From positions 27,300,501 to 27,364,500 of the forward strand of contig NC_091666.1 in assembly GCF_042453785.1 (NCBI RefSeq): a DNA stretch of 64,000 nt. The letters run 5' to 3'. Source of the stretch: Malus domestica. Lineage: Eukaryota > Streptophyta > Magnoliopsida > Rosales > Rosaceae. Within the stretch, counting starts at the first letter, position 1. Each line of letters opens with the position of its first letter. Positions 1-9,666 of this stretch are shown in pieces. Position numbers and translations under genes: made by a program. A model generated the notes under the pieces. It was given only the letters and a program-made list of their open reading frames with translations. It made no database searches and was not told the DNA's origin.

Positions 1-83
1 TGTTGCTTGATTTAACCTTGTTTCTGTGCATGTATGTATAAGTTCACATTTCTCTCTGAAACTCACTTGACGTGTTCCGGCAG

Positions 84-1022
84 TGGCAATCACGAACGCG
101 ATGCACCAGGGACAGGATCCTTCTATGACGGCAATGATTCAGGCGGCGAATGTGGTGTCCTGGCGGAGACTATGTTTTATGTTCCTGCTGAGAACAGAGC
201 GAAGTTCTGGTAAATAACGAGAATGCTTGTGTCACAAGCTACTTAACCAATTATTTTGCAAAAATAAAAGTATACCAATCATCCGATAAATTGGGTGGTT
301 AAGCATATTGTAACTGTTCTTTTACAGGTATTCGACAGATTATGGGATGTTCCACTTTTGCATAGCTGACAGTGAGCACGATTGGAGGGAAGGCTCTGAG
401 CAGTACAAATTCATTGAGAAATGCCTTGCGTCCGCGGACAGGCAGAAACAGCCTTGGCTGATATTTGCTGCTCATCGTGTTCTTGGTTATTCGTCCGCAC
501 AGTGGCAAGATGGCGCATTTGGCGAGCCTATGGGAAGGGAAAGCTTGCAAAAGCTTTGGCAAAAGTACAAGGTGGACATTGCATTTTACGGTCATGTCCA
601 TAACTACGAAAGAACATGCCCCATTTACCAGGTAACGCACACAAAAGATTGTATTAACTAGAAATTGCACACATGTTGTATTCTGATCCTTCATCAATGA
701 CGTTCGTGTGCTGCAGAATCAGTGTGTGAATACAGAAAAGTCTCATTACTCAGGAACTGTGAATGGAACTATACATGTTGTTGTTGGTGGAGGAGGCAGC
801 CACTTATCGGCTTTTGGCCCGGTGCAAACGAGTTGGAGCCTTTTCAGAGATTCCGACTTTGGCTTCGTAAAACTTACGGCATTTAACCACTCGTCGCTTC
901 TGTTTGAGTACAAGAAGAGCAATGATGGGAAGGTGTATGATTCCTTCACTATCTCAAGGGATTATAAAGATGTTTTGGCTTGTGTTCATGATGGCTGTGA
1001 ACCAACTACTTTAGCTACCTGA
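84..1022 (+). CDS. PAP27: Purple acid phosphatase, PAP27/PAP1-like, 3' part only
   Basis: Last three exons of a metallophosphatase gene whose 5' part lies outside the window. Exons are 84-209, 328-631 and 717-1022 (TGA stop), joined by GT-AG introns; the first begins inside the Ser codon before the GNHE motif. Visible motifs are GNHER, the AAHRVLG block, GHVHNYER and the C-terminal PAP lobe ending CEPTTLAT. The middle exon is 304 bp against 310 bp in both downstream paralogs: it lacks two codons in the loop after VLGYSS, in frame. Family knowledge: plant high-molecular-weight PAPs of the PAP1/24/27 group are secreted or vacuolar two-domain proteins, often listed as probably inactive. It heads a tandem array with the genes at 20472 and 26211. 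No stop or frameshift is seen here. PAP27 versus PAP1 was judged from remembered sequences. Confidence 0.9.
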
Positions 1023-2156
1023 TGAACACTTGTTTTCTGATCAACAAATGATGTATTCTTGACAAGAAATTGCACATCGAACAATCGACAATGTATTCTT
1101 GAAGTATTATTGTATTTTGAAAGGGATTTCAAGTGCTTTCAGATAACTAAAACTGCATTTAAGCCCGCGTATTCGTGAGTTTTTGGTAGAAAACGTTAAA
1201 ATGTGTTCAGTAGAAAAAGTTTTATAGTGTTTTTCAGTACATTTGGAGTAGAAGGTTCTCTAAGGAATTTCAGATCCAAAGGTCGTCACATTACAAAGTT
1301 AAATCGCTTAATTGGTATAACGACTGAAAGGTATCCATCCGAAATTTAGCTATCACATTACGTACAGAACTTTAAAATCATTTGCTATGTCAAGTATTTC
1401 TGCATTTCTTGTTGACTCTTTACTATGTTCGTAATGGACGTGAATTGATGAAGTAAACCCTCAGCTATGTCCACTGTCTAGTCCGAAGCAAGTTCACCTT
1501 CATAGTCCAGGAATGTCACAAATTCAGTTAATCAATGGTACTTTTAGAGACATGTCCAGGTCAATACGTTGGCCTGTGATACGAATCTGATGAGTTGGCC
1601 TGTGATATGAATCTGACAAGTTGGCCTGTGATATGAATCTGATAAGCGCTATTCAACTTTTCGAAAAATTAGGCTGATAAAAGAACAAAAAGATCACAAT
1701 GAAGACGTTGCAGCGCAAACGTGTCCATATGTTTCTCAAAACCACTCATACCAAAGTGCTTGCTTTTGTATTTCCAGAGTGAGCAAGTCTCACTGTAACT
1801 GTGAAGAGAGGGTTCCAAGAGAGAAGAAAGAAATTTGCAAAATAGCAGAGATTTGTGACTCGAACGAGACATTAAGCTTGGGAGTAGCATTTCTTGCTAA
1901 TGTCACAATGGACCAAACAGCCTACGTTAAAGGATGTTTGGAAGGAAGGTTGCGGTTAGACTTTCGAGTGATCAAAGTAAACATATATTGAGAAGCAGCA
2001 CCTGATATGTCAAGACACTACGCATCAAGGATCAAATACTTGCAAATGAAAGTGCGCTGTATTTCTGATATGTCAAGAGCTCATTAGTTTCGTAGGGTTT
2101 TGATGAGTTTCTGATAACTTACATGACTTTTTTTTTAAATCTCCTGTTTTGCAGGC
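1023..2156. other. 3' flank and intergenic AT-rich DNA
   Basis: This stretch follows the stop of the first PAP gene and should contain its 3' untranslated region. No open frame with a recognisable domain is present. The only structure noted is the short tandem repeat at 1568-1645. Confidence 0.6.
1568..1645. repeat. 26-bp tandem repeat, three copies
   Basis: Three consecutive near-identical units begin at 1568, 1594 and 1620, each starting GTTGGCCTGTGATA. Differences between units are single bases. Nothing suggests a function. Confidence 0.85.
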
Positions 2157-2261
2157 TTAGACCATCTCCTTGAGTTAAAACTTAAAAATTTTAACCCAAA
2201 AAATTCAAGTTTTAACTCAAAAATAGTTTATCTCTTTCAATCCTTCTAGGTTAAATTTTTA

Positions 2262-3685
2262 GGAAAACTAATGAAAAGGGCTTGAAAAATTTTAGTTTTA
2301 ATAAAAAACCATGTTATAAGTTTTGTTTAATGATTAGTACAAGGCCCATATTAAATTTCACCCCTAACTTTTTTAGATTGAGTTCCAGATTTTCGTTGTT
2401 AATGGAGTTCATCGTTGTTTTGCAGACCTTCTTCTTTTTCTTTGAAACAAAAATATAGATCCTCATACTATATTTTGTATTATTTCGTTGAAATGTGATC
2501 GTCGTTATTATTCATAATGTATTTGATATACTGTTTTTCAATTTTTCTTCATCAGTGGAGTTTATCGTTTGTTTCTCCAGAAAATTAATTTGAGATCTGC
2601 ATGTTATTCAATAATAAAGACGAGTCATTGTTTCTGGACTGTAAAAATAAACTATCTCTGGATTTTAAGTAACATTGTTTCTGGAATCTAAGTCACTGTT
2701 TCTGGAACCTAAGTTACTTTACTTCTTGAATCTAAGTCACTGTTTCTGGATCCAAATGAAATAGACACATTGTTTCTTAAATGTAAGCTAGAAAATAAAT
2801 AGTGAAATTCACTGTATTTGGATTCAAAGCAAATTACCTTGTTTCTTAAATATAATCAACTGATGCATGAAAGAAAAGAAACAATCAAAGGTTAAAACAT
2901 AGACTGTTTCTGGAATCTAAGTCATTTTTTTGAAATTTAAGTCACTATTTCTGGAATTTAAGTTACTGTTTCTGAATTTTGGTTCTTTTCTTTCCAGATA
3001 CAGTGTTTATTTATGCCAAACAAAACAAACACTGTATCTGATTTTTTTTTTCTTCCAGAAACAGTATTATGTTTTGGGTTCTCCAGAAACAGTTTTATGT
3101 TTTGGTTCTTTTTTTTTCAGACACTTTTTCCCCATTTTCGACCATTAAACTTCTTTGAACTTGTGTTCGGCGGCTTTGTGCTAATGAATGTTTCCTTTTT
3201 CAACTTTGATTTGGTTGTTTTTAAAATGGAGGAATTCGATTTGGTTGTTTTTGCCACGCCGGCATGAGCCATGGTCACGTTAATTCTCAAGCCCATAAAA
3301 TCAATCCACACTTGATAGTTAATTCCATTGTTGAGCTTCAACTCGTTGAAATCTTGATCAAGTCTGCCACTCCAATACCCAGTGGTGCTCGAAGCATTAG
3401 ACGTAAGGGAGTTGATGTCCAAACCAACATGGTTGTCATTAGGATCCTGAAACTCTTGGTTTTCAAAGACTCAAACTCGACACCGAAGATGTTGTTGTTG
3501 GGGTTGCCGTTGTTGGAGAAGTTGAAAAAACCCAAGTGTTGTGCGGAGCTTGAACTGCTTAAGCCAGAGAAGGGTGAAAAGATGATGGTTTTTTATTAAA
3601 CTTTGAGCCCTTTTGGTTAAATAACATTTTTGGATGATTTTTTATTAAATATTTGTTGGCTCAAGCCCTTTTCATTAAACCTCCC
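2262..3685. mobile_element. Pack-MULE-like TIR element carrying a lectin-kinase fragment
   Basis: A 1.4-kb non-autonomous DNA transposon. Its ends are inverted repeats of about 75-80 bp: the left arm starts GGAAAACTAATGAAAAGGGC and the right arm is the complement of GGTTTAATGAAAAGGGC. The direct repeat TAAATTTTTA flanks it at 2252-2261 and 3686-3695, close to the 9-10 bp target duplication typical of Mutator-like elements. No transposase is encoded. The middle carries a piece of a host L-type lectin receptor kinase gene (3249-3592), the hallmark of a Pack-MULE. The short element at 35033-35185 has the same kind of end. The target repeat is A/T-only, so chance similarity must be considered. 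Confidence 0.65.
3249..3592 (-). pseudogene. L-type lectin receptor kinase, lectin-domain fragment
   Basis: Reading leftward from about 3592, a legume-lectin segment is recognisable: FSPFSGLSSSSSAQHLGFF, then FNFSNNGNPNNNIFGVEFES in one frame; after a frameshift near 3450 the match continues as DINSLTSNASSTTGYWSG, DFNELKLNNGINYQVWIDFM and RINVTMAHAG. Order and spacing match the central beta-sandwich of LecRK ectodomains. Only about 115 residues are left, with no signal peptide, transmembrane segment or kinase domain. It lies wholly inside the TIR element at 2262-3685, which suggests transposon capture rather than decay in place. It is not expected to make a lectin. Confidence 0.8.
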
Positions 3686-4027
3686 TAAATTTTTAGTCTG
3701 AGATTATCAAAGAATGAATTTAGGATAATTTTTTTCTTAAAGTAACTTAAAAATAAATTATGTAGACTATCATAATTTAATTTTATGAACATTTTAACCT
3801 AAAACTATTTAGATTTCGATAAATATTGAAAAATCACTAAACTTGCACCATAAAACTCGTGGAACACTATGAAAGAATACGGAATACATAAAAGATATTT
3901 TTTTAAATATTTTAGCCATTGGATTTAAATTTGGACCGTTAGAATTTTTTTTTTAATCGTTGGATTTAATCAAATTAGATTTTAGCCGTTGGATTCAATG
4001 AATTTATAAATATAAAACAAAAAAAAA

Positions 4028-4059
<32 letters not shown>

Positions 4060-4128
4060 TGGGCCAACCCCACTAACTCAGGGAAAATCTCACGCTAAAT
4101 TTAACCCATAAATGAATTTTGGGTTTAA

Positions 4129-4132
<4 letters not shown>

Positions 4133-4172
<40 letters not shown>
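4133..4172. repeat. (TA)n microsatellite
   Basis: Uninterrupted TA dinucleotide run of about 20 units. A mixed TA/GA tract lies just upstream near 4030-4060. Confidence 0.9.
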
Positions 4173-4176
<4 letters not shown>

Positions 4177-4349
4177 CCCCAACGGTTGAAGCAAATTGGG
4201 GTAAGTTTAGATCCTAAATTTAAGTTTTACTCTAAGGATTAAAGTAGGTCTTGGAGAAGACTGTGGGATGGGCTTTAAGCCATCATTTTATGCCTTCAAA
4301 GGATTGATGTATTGTCACACTTCCTTGGTTTATATTAGCTTCTTGACTT

Positions 4350-5090
4350 CAACACATTGATGATAAACTTGCCGGATGCTCCCCAATAGAGCAAAGATAT
4401 TGAAAGTCATACTGGCCAAAGAGGACTTATCTTCTGATGCTGATTTTGATGCAATCGCGAGTGTGACCTTAAGGTAACATATAAATGTGTGATAGCGTTT
4501 TTCTCATTTTCTTGCTTCTTGTTGGAAGTTACTATTGGCATTCCAAACATGTCATTTTTTACTACTCCCTATTTAAAATTATAAAGGGAGGCCAGGATCT
4601 AAATTATTTTCTAAAGTACTAGTAACAATTCCCTTTTTACTTTGATGACGGATCTAGTGTCTATGAAAAATTATTTACTACAATGCAGGATCTATGTGTA
4701 ACTGCTGCACACCATCCAATTAAAGAGCTTATGGAGAAGGAAAAAAAAGGTCGATCTTTCGTGTTTTTTCACCATTTTTTCACGTAACTTTAATCTTGTA
4801 TGTTTCACTGATGGCATGCAGGAAGTAGCTGCAGCCCTAGCAGAAGGTAAACCAACTCCGGCTTGAGTGGGAGTGCCGATATCCGGCCTTTAAACATGGA
4901 AGACTTCAAATATGCACATCAACAGGTAAAAGAAATGCAGACCAAATATACCATTAGTACCATTTGCCTTGTTTCTTGTATTTGTGATCTGGAATTAGGT
5001 ATGTGCTAGCGTTTTGACGGAATCCATGAACATGGCTGAGCTTGGCGAAGGGTGTTCAAGAAGAAAGAAAACCCTATGTTATGCAAACAC
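4350..5090 (+). pseudogene. AAA-type ATPase C-terminal part, decayed
   Basis: Separated blocks match the end of a plant AAA ATPase of the ATAD1/spastin-like group. Near 4355-4480 one frame gives LMINLPDAP and, after a shift, [20 protein letters not shown]; the expected TDGYSGSD is missing before LK and a GT donor. A second exon near 4689-4740 reads LCVTAAHHPIKELMEKE. A third near 4822-4926 reads ALAEGKPTPA, then after a frameshift and stop RPLNMEDFKYAHQQ, ending at a GT donor. Around 5000-5090 a worn tail (SMNMAEL) follows. Intron borders are kept, so this is a duplicated genomic piece, not a retrocopy. Walker A and B motifs are absent from the window. Confidence 0.75.
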
Positions 5091-5108
5091 ATGACCTCTC
5101 ATGTCTGT

Positions 5109-5242
5109 TGAAATATTAATGTTAAAGTTGTTAAAGGGTAAATTTTTAATATTAATATAAAATACCAAGACAAATTGAAATATTAATGTTAAAGTTGTTA
5201 AAGGGAAATTTTTTAATATTAATATAAAATACCAAGACAAAT
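5109..5242. repeat. 67-bp tandem duplication
   Basis: Two adjacent units, 5109-5175 and 5176-5242, share the order TGAAATATTAATG ... ATACCAAGACAAAT with a few differences. A simple recent tandem duplication in non-coding DNA. Confidence 0.9.
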
Positions 5243-5277
5243 GCTTGGTGTGTAAGAGGCCACATCTGTCAGCTTTA

Positions 5278-5508
5278 GATCTCGTTTGGATGTGTTTTTA
5301 AAATGATTGAAAACAATTTAAAAAAAAAAAATTGGGTTCCGAAAGCACTTAAAGTGCTTTTTACAAGAAACATCATTTACGTGCTTCTTCTAGGAAGCAC
5401 TTTAAGTGCTTTTTCAATATTTACTTACATTTTTACTAAATATTGATTTCACAAACATTTTCACCAAAAGTGTTTTCAATCATTTTAAAAGTATATCTAA
5501 ACGAGGTC
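5278..5508. mobile_element. Tourist-like MITE with TTA target duplication
   Basis: A 231-bp element with inverted ends: GATCTCGTTTGGATG on the left, complement of GACCTCGTTTAGATA on the right, both followed by TTTTAAAATGATTGAAAAC. TTA flanks both ends (5275-5277 and 5509-5511), the 3-bp target duplication typical of PIF/Harbinger. Two internal palindromic patches (AAGCACTTTAAGTGCTT type) add secondary structure. No coding capacity. Confidence 0.75.
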
Positions 5509-5809
5509 TTAATTGGGAAGAGAGAGTTAATCACCTCTGTTGATGCACAAAACTAGAGGTCTTGGAACAACGTAAATCCGACCGTGAATTTGCATTGGAG
5601 TAAATAACACAAGATATATCGTGGTTCATCCTAAGGTTTGGGCTACGTCCACACTGATATTGTATTTCTCTGACTATATGTATGGATTACAAGGGTAAGG
5701 GGGAGTCCTCCAGAGAAAGAGAGAGTTTGAGAGAGGGCTCTCTGTTTGTGAGCATGAGAGCTTGAGAGAGATGAGCTTTGTGAGGGTGAGAGGGCTTGAG
5801 GTTTGTGAG

Positions 5810-6440
5810 GGTGAAGAGACCCTTTTATAGAATAAGGGCTCCTTCCCTTTTTACATATTTGCCCCTCCATTTATTACATAATTACATTTGAGTCTCCCGA
5901 GTATTTATACGAGGTCTAAATACGGAGGCCCTAAGTATGATACAAACAGTAGTCCCCCAAGTCTTCAGTCAAGAGAGTCTTTTGGTTGAAGAATTGAAAT
6001 TCAGTCCATGTGTGGGCCGAAATAACTAGATGTCGTCTTGAACTGATACTTGATATGAGGTGGTGCTCAATCTGAAATGATGCTCAACTAGAAGTAACGC
6101 ATGTTGCGAAGTTGCTCTGCTTGTGGCTTATGTTGCCTTGGTTGGCTCAGCTTATGGCGTTGAAGGTGAGGGAGCCCCTTTTATAGAATAAGGGCTCACT
6201 CCTCAATACATAAGTGATGGGCTAAGAGTGATGCTCGTGGCGAGGCGGTTGCTCAGCTGGCGGCAATGCTCTTTAATGAAAGTGAGGGAGTCCCTTTTAT
6301 AAAATAAGGTCTCGCTTTTCAGTACATGAACAATGGGTCAGGAGTGATGCTCGCGGCGATGCGATTGCTCAGCTGGCGGCGATGCTCTCTAATGAAGGTG
6401 AGGGAGTCCATTTTATAGAATAAGGGCTCGCTCCTCAATA
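5810..6440. repeat. About 120-bp degenerate repeats inside the LTR fossil
   Basis: Several copies of a unit holding GAGTCCCTTTTATAGAATAA and a GATGCTCG...GGCGATTGCTCAGCTGGC block recur around 5815, 6170, 6285 and 6400. They belong to the LTR-derived element and have no coding meaning. Confidence 0.7.
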
Positions 6441-6599
6441 CATAAATAATGGGCTAAGTCCCCCAAGTATTTTTCATGAGGCCCAGTTGAAGCCCAATAT
6501 ATGGTACATAATGTAGTCCCCCAAGTCTTCAGTCAATAGAGTCTGTTGGCTGGAAACTTCAAATTGAATCCATGTATGGGCCGAAGTGGCGGTTGTTCG

Positions 6600-7330
6600 G
6601 AGGTGGCATTTGTATACCCTACACTGAAGCTTTGTAGGTAAAGATTTGCAAGTGAAGCTTTTGAAGCTGGAGCTTTGTAAATGAAGCTTTTGAAGCTGAA
6701 GCTCCCGAAGATGGAGCTCTGTAAATGAAGCTTTCGAATCTGGAGCTTTTGTAAATGAAGCTTTTGAAGCTAGAGCTCTATAAATGAAGCTTTCGAAGCT
6801 GGAGTTCTATAAATGAAGCTTTCGAAGCTAGAAGTCTATAAATGAAGCTTTCGAAGCTAAAACTCTGTAAATGAAGCTTTTGAAGCTAGATTTACATGAG
6901 TGATGCTCATGAATGTTTATGTTGATTGACATGAGTGATGCTCATGGATGTTGACATGAGTGATGCTCATGAATGTTTGACATGAGTGATGCTCATGAAT
7001 GTTGACATGAATGATGGTCATGAATGTTTATGTATGATTGACATGAGTGATGCTTATGAATGTTTATGTATGATTGATATGAGTGATGCTCATGTATAAT
7101 TTTAGAGTACTGAACGTACTTTTGATCACCTGGTTGGCGATAATAGCGGCAGGCTACCGAATAATTTTGGAGTACTGGGCGTACTTTTGATCACCTGGTT
7201 GGTGGTAATAGCGGCAGGCTGCCGAATAATTTTTTGTAGTACTGGGCATACTTTTGATCACCAGGTAGGCTGCCGAATAATTTTTTGTAGTACTGGACGT
7301 ACTTTTGATCACCTAGTTGGTGATAATAGA
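6600..7330. repeat. Three successive tandem arrays in the LTR fossil
   Basis: Array one (about 6620-6890) repeats an approximately 30-bp unit with AAATGAAGCTTT(C/T)GAAGCT. Array two (about 6895-7095) repeats TGACATGAGTGATGCTCATG in 25-60 bp spacing. Array three (about 7100-7330) repeats a 65-75 bp unit with GTACTTTTGATCACCTGGTT and GGCAGGCTGCCGAATAA. The change of unit along the LTR suggests successive slippage. Confidence 0.8.
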
Positions 7331-9117
7331 GGGACTGACTCTTTTGGGCACATGGGCCTTCGCCCTCCATACAACATTCAAGCCCATTATTTTAGGCTTG
7401 ACTTCTTTTTTTTTTATTACCCTCTGATGGGGTTTATACAGATGTCTCCGAAAGATAAGAAAAATAATTTACATCATTCAAAAATAAATCCGACCCTCTG
7501 CTCAATGGGTCACGCCCATAATTCCCTTTTCTGCATGTCATCACCACCGCAATTATGTCTGCTTCTTTTTATTTTCTTTCACTTTCTGCTTTTCTTGATC
7601 TCCTCGCTCCGTCTCTGTCCACCCATGTTGTTTTGTAAGGTATCTTTTGCTTGCAAACCCACTTGCTTTTCTTGGACAGCCTGGTCGTGTCCATCCATTC
7701 TCACTCTTCTTTTTTCTTTTTATTTTTGCTTTTGCTTTCTCTCTGTTCATTGCATGTTCTCCTGCGTGAAGTTATCATTGGAAAGCTGGGAGATTAGGAC
7801 ACTGAGGGCAGCTTCCTGGGAGATTGGGACACATATGAAGCACTGTAGCTCTTCGAAATCTGCAGGATAAGCTAGGAACTAAGTATCTCGTCGGTCGAGA
7901 TCACACCATTGGTGAGCACAGCCTTGAACACGGAGTAACACTAGGAGGTGAAAAAAGTCCTAAAAGAGCTCAAACGAGGATGATCCAACGGCGGAGAAGT
8001 CGTCGTGAAGATGGGAACTCGGAGAAGTGAACTTGGAACAATCGTAACCGCCATCACCGAGTTGAATAGTTGGGACAGAGTGAGCTGAGTTCACAAGCAA
8101 GAAAGAAATGAACTTGGTGTCTTCTGTGTGGGCAACAAACTTTTGGGTTAACCAGCAGTCATTTGCGCCAATCTCCTCTACCGCATAAACTCCCTCCAAA
8201 ACCCTTCAAAGCCGCAAGATTGAATCTTTTCGACCAACCCAGATTCCTGAATCGCCAACCTGATTTGGTTCTTCATAATTCCAGCATTTCCTTCATTGAC
8301 CCCAAACCTTTGGGTTTAAATTAACGTGCCCCAACTGACAGCCTCCCCAATTTCACAGAAACGTCGGAAGACTCGTTGGAGGAAATTACAGAGAGAGTTC
8401 GGCGATTCTTCGAGAAGAAATCCAGGCTGCCTTCATCGGAGTTCTTCGGCGCCGAGCTCAAGCTCTGACCTCGCCAGTGCTGCGAATATGCTTCCCGGGA
8501 ATATATTTCCCACAGGGTCCAAAAATGCCATGAGCGACTCAGGTTTACAAGTAGTAGGCTTGAAAAAGGAAAAAGGACCACCACCGTAGGGTTGTTGGTC
8601 TCTCGCCGCTGCAACCTCCACTATCAACTGGTTGGCCCTGACATCTCCGAACTTCCCGTAGCCAAGCCTCGTCGGATACGCGACAGCCTTTAACGGCGAC
8701 GGTGGCGGAACGGTCGCCGAGCTGGAGGACGCCTGAGCTGGCGCCGGCCGTTAGGAATAGGTGCTTGAGCTATCGGTGGTGGCAAGTGAGCTTGAGCCGC
8801 CATCGGAAGGACGAAAACTCATGGACCATCCTTTTCGGCCAACTTCACCACAGAATCTTTCGAGGCAACTGATAAGGGCCCTGCGGTGTAAATACTTTTC
8901 ATGCCACCATAAGCTGGCATTCTCTTTCCCAAATCGTAGTGGTGTTGGTCTCTGTGGGTTTTGCAGAATCACGGCGAAGGTGAAAAAATGAAAGAGGACC
9001 GACATAACTTTTCGTATCGATTCCCATAGACGGCGCCAAATGTTGAGGCCCAATATATGGTACAAAACTGTTTGTGCATCAACAACCTCCAAGTCTAGAC
9101 TCTATTGGTGCTTACCT

Positions 9118-9583
9118 CTGAGTTTTGAAATTTGTATTTTTTTTTTTTGGTATAAGACTGTTTACTACCTCATGTTTCGTGGTTTTCAACATTTAGTACA
9201 TTAAGTTTTTTTTCATCTTAAATTCATACATAAAGTGTAAATTTTGGGACAGTCTCATAAATCCGTTAGTCAAACTATTAAATCTGCCGTTAATTGTGAC
9301 GTGGCGCCCATATGGACAATAACTAGGTGCCACGTGTCATCCACATTTTTTTTTCTTCTTCTTTCTTCTTCTTCTTCTTCTTCTTCTTTTTCCTCCAACT
9401 GCAACTTTTTTTTTCTTCCTCTTTCTCTCTCTTCCTTCTTCCTTCTTCCTTCTCTTTCTCCTTCTTCTTCTTCCTCCGAATCAGGGAAAGTTTTTTTTTT
9501 TCTTCTTCTTCTTTTTCTTCCTTCTTCTTCCTTCTCCTTCTCCTTCCTCCGAATCTGGGAAGTTTTTTTTTTAAATTTCCTCC
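9118..9583. repeat. MULE-like arm and polypyrimidine (TTC)n tract
   Basis: 9140-9345 resembles one arm of the long-TIR elements found elsewhere here (ATCCGTTAGTCAAACTATTAAA, GTGACGTGGC blocks). 9346-9560 is nearly pure T/C with TTC and CTT runs on the plus strand. The long open frames through this tract are low-complexity artefacts. Confidence 0.6.
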
Positions 9584-9666
9584 AAACCAATGTTTGACAA
9601 TCCCTAAAATTTTATTTTAAATTTCCATCATTTCCATTGATAGCAACCGATAAAGATATCGATATT

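Larger units (their letters stand above)
2157..4262. mobile_element. Possible outer TIR element surrounding the Pack-MULE-like insertion
   Basis: The left border near 2157 (AGACCATCTCCTTGAG) resembles the reverse complement of the right border near 4225-4262, which also has a CTTCTCC block followed by a TTTTAA-rich arm. The interior is AT-rich, carries TA and GA microsatellites around 4030-4172 and is interrupted by the element at 2262-3685. Similarity of the two arms is patchy and no clear target duplication was found, so the call is tentative. Confidence 0.3.
5538..9084 (-). mobile_element. LTR-retrotransposon-derived fossil, non-autonomous
   Basis: The element begins TGTTGATGCACAAA and ends ...GCATCAACA, the TG...CA ends of LTRs, and is flanked by the 5-bp direct repeat ACCTC (5533-5537 and 9085-9089). 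Read on the minus strand, TTGGCGCCGTCTATGGG lies just inside the right-hand terminal repeat (about 9025-9043) and fits a primer-binding site, so the element points leftward. The left part is a repeat-rich LTR with several tandem arrays. No recognisable gag or pol was found; it is broken and probably of a large non-autonomous type. Superfamily uncertain. Confidence 0.7.

Noticed and set aside
1779-1991. Open frame of 70 codons downstream of PAP copy 1
   Set aside because: No recognised family, no splice partner and a bidirectional overlap; chance frame.
6600-7330. Regular repeats that could be taken for a CRISPR array
   Set aside because: The units are contiguous and change along the tract, there are no unique spacers of constant length, and the host is a plant. 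They are tandem arrays in an LTR-type fossil.
7187-7870. Open frame of 227 codons
   Set aside because: It starts within tandem repeats of the LTR-type fossil, is low in complexity and matches no protein family I know.
9244-9620. Overlapping open frames rich in Ser/Phe or Glu/Lys
   Set aside because: They are translations of a (TTC)n polypyrimidine tract and occur in several frames at once.
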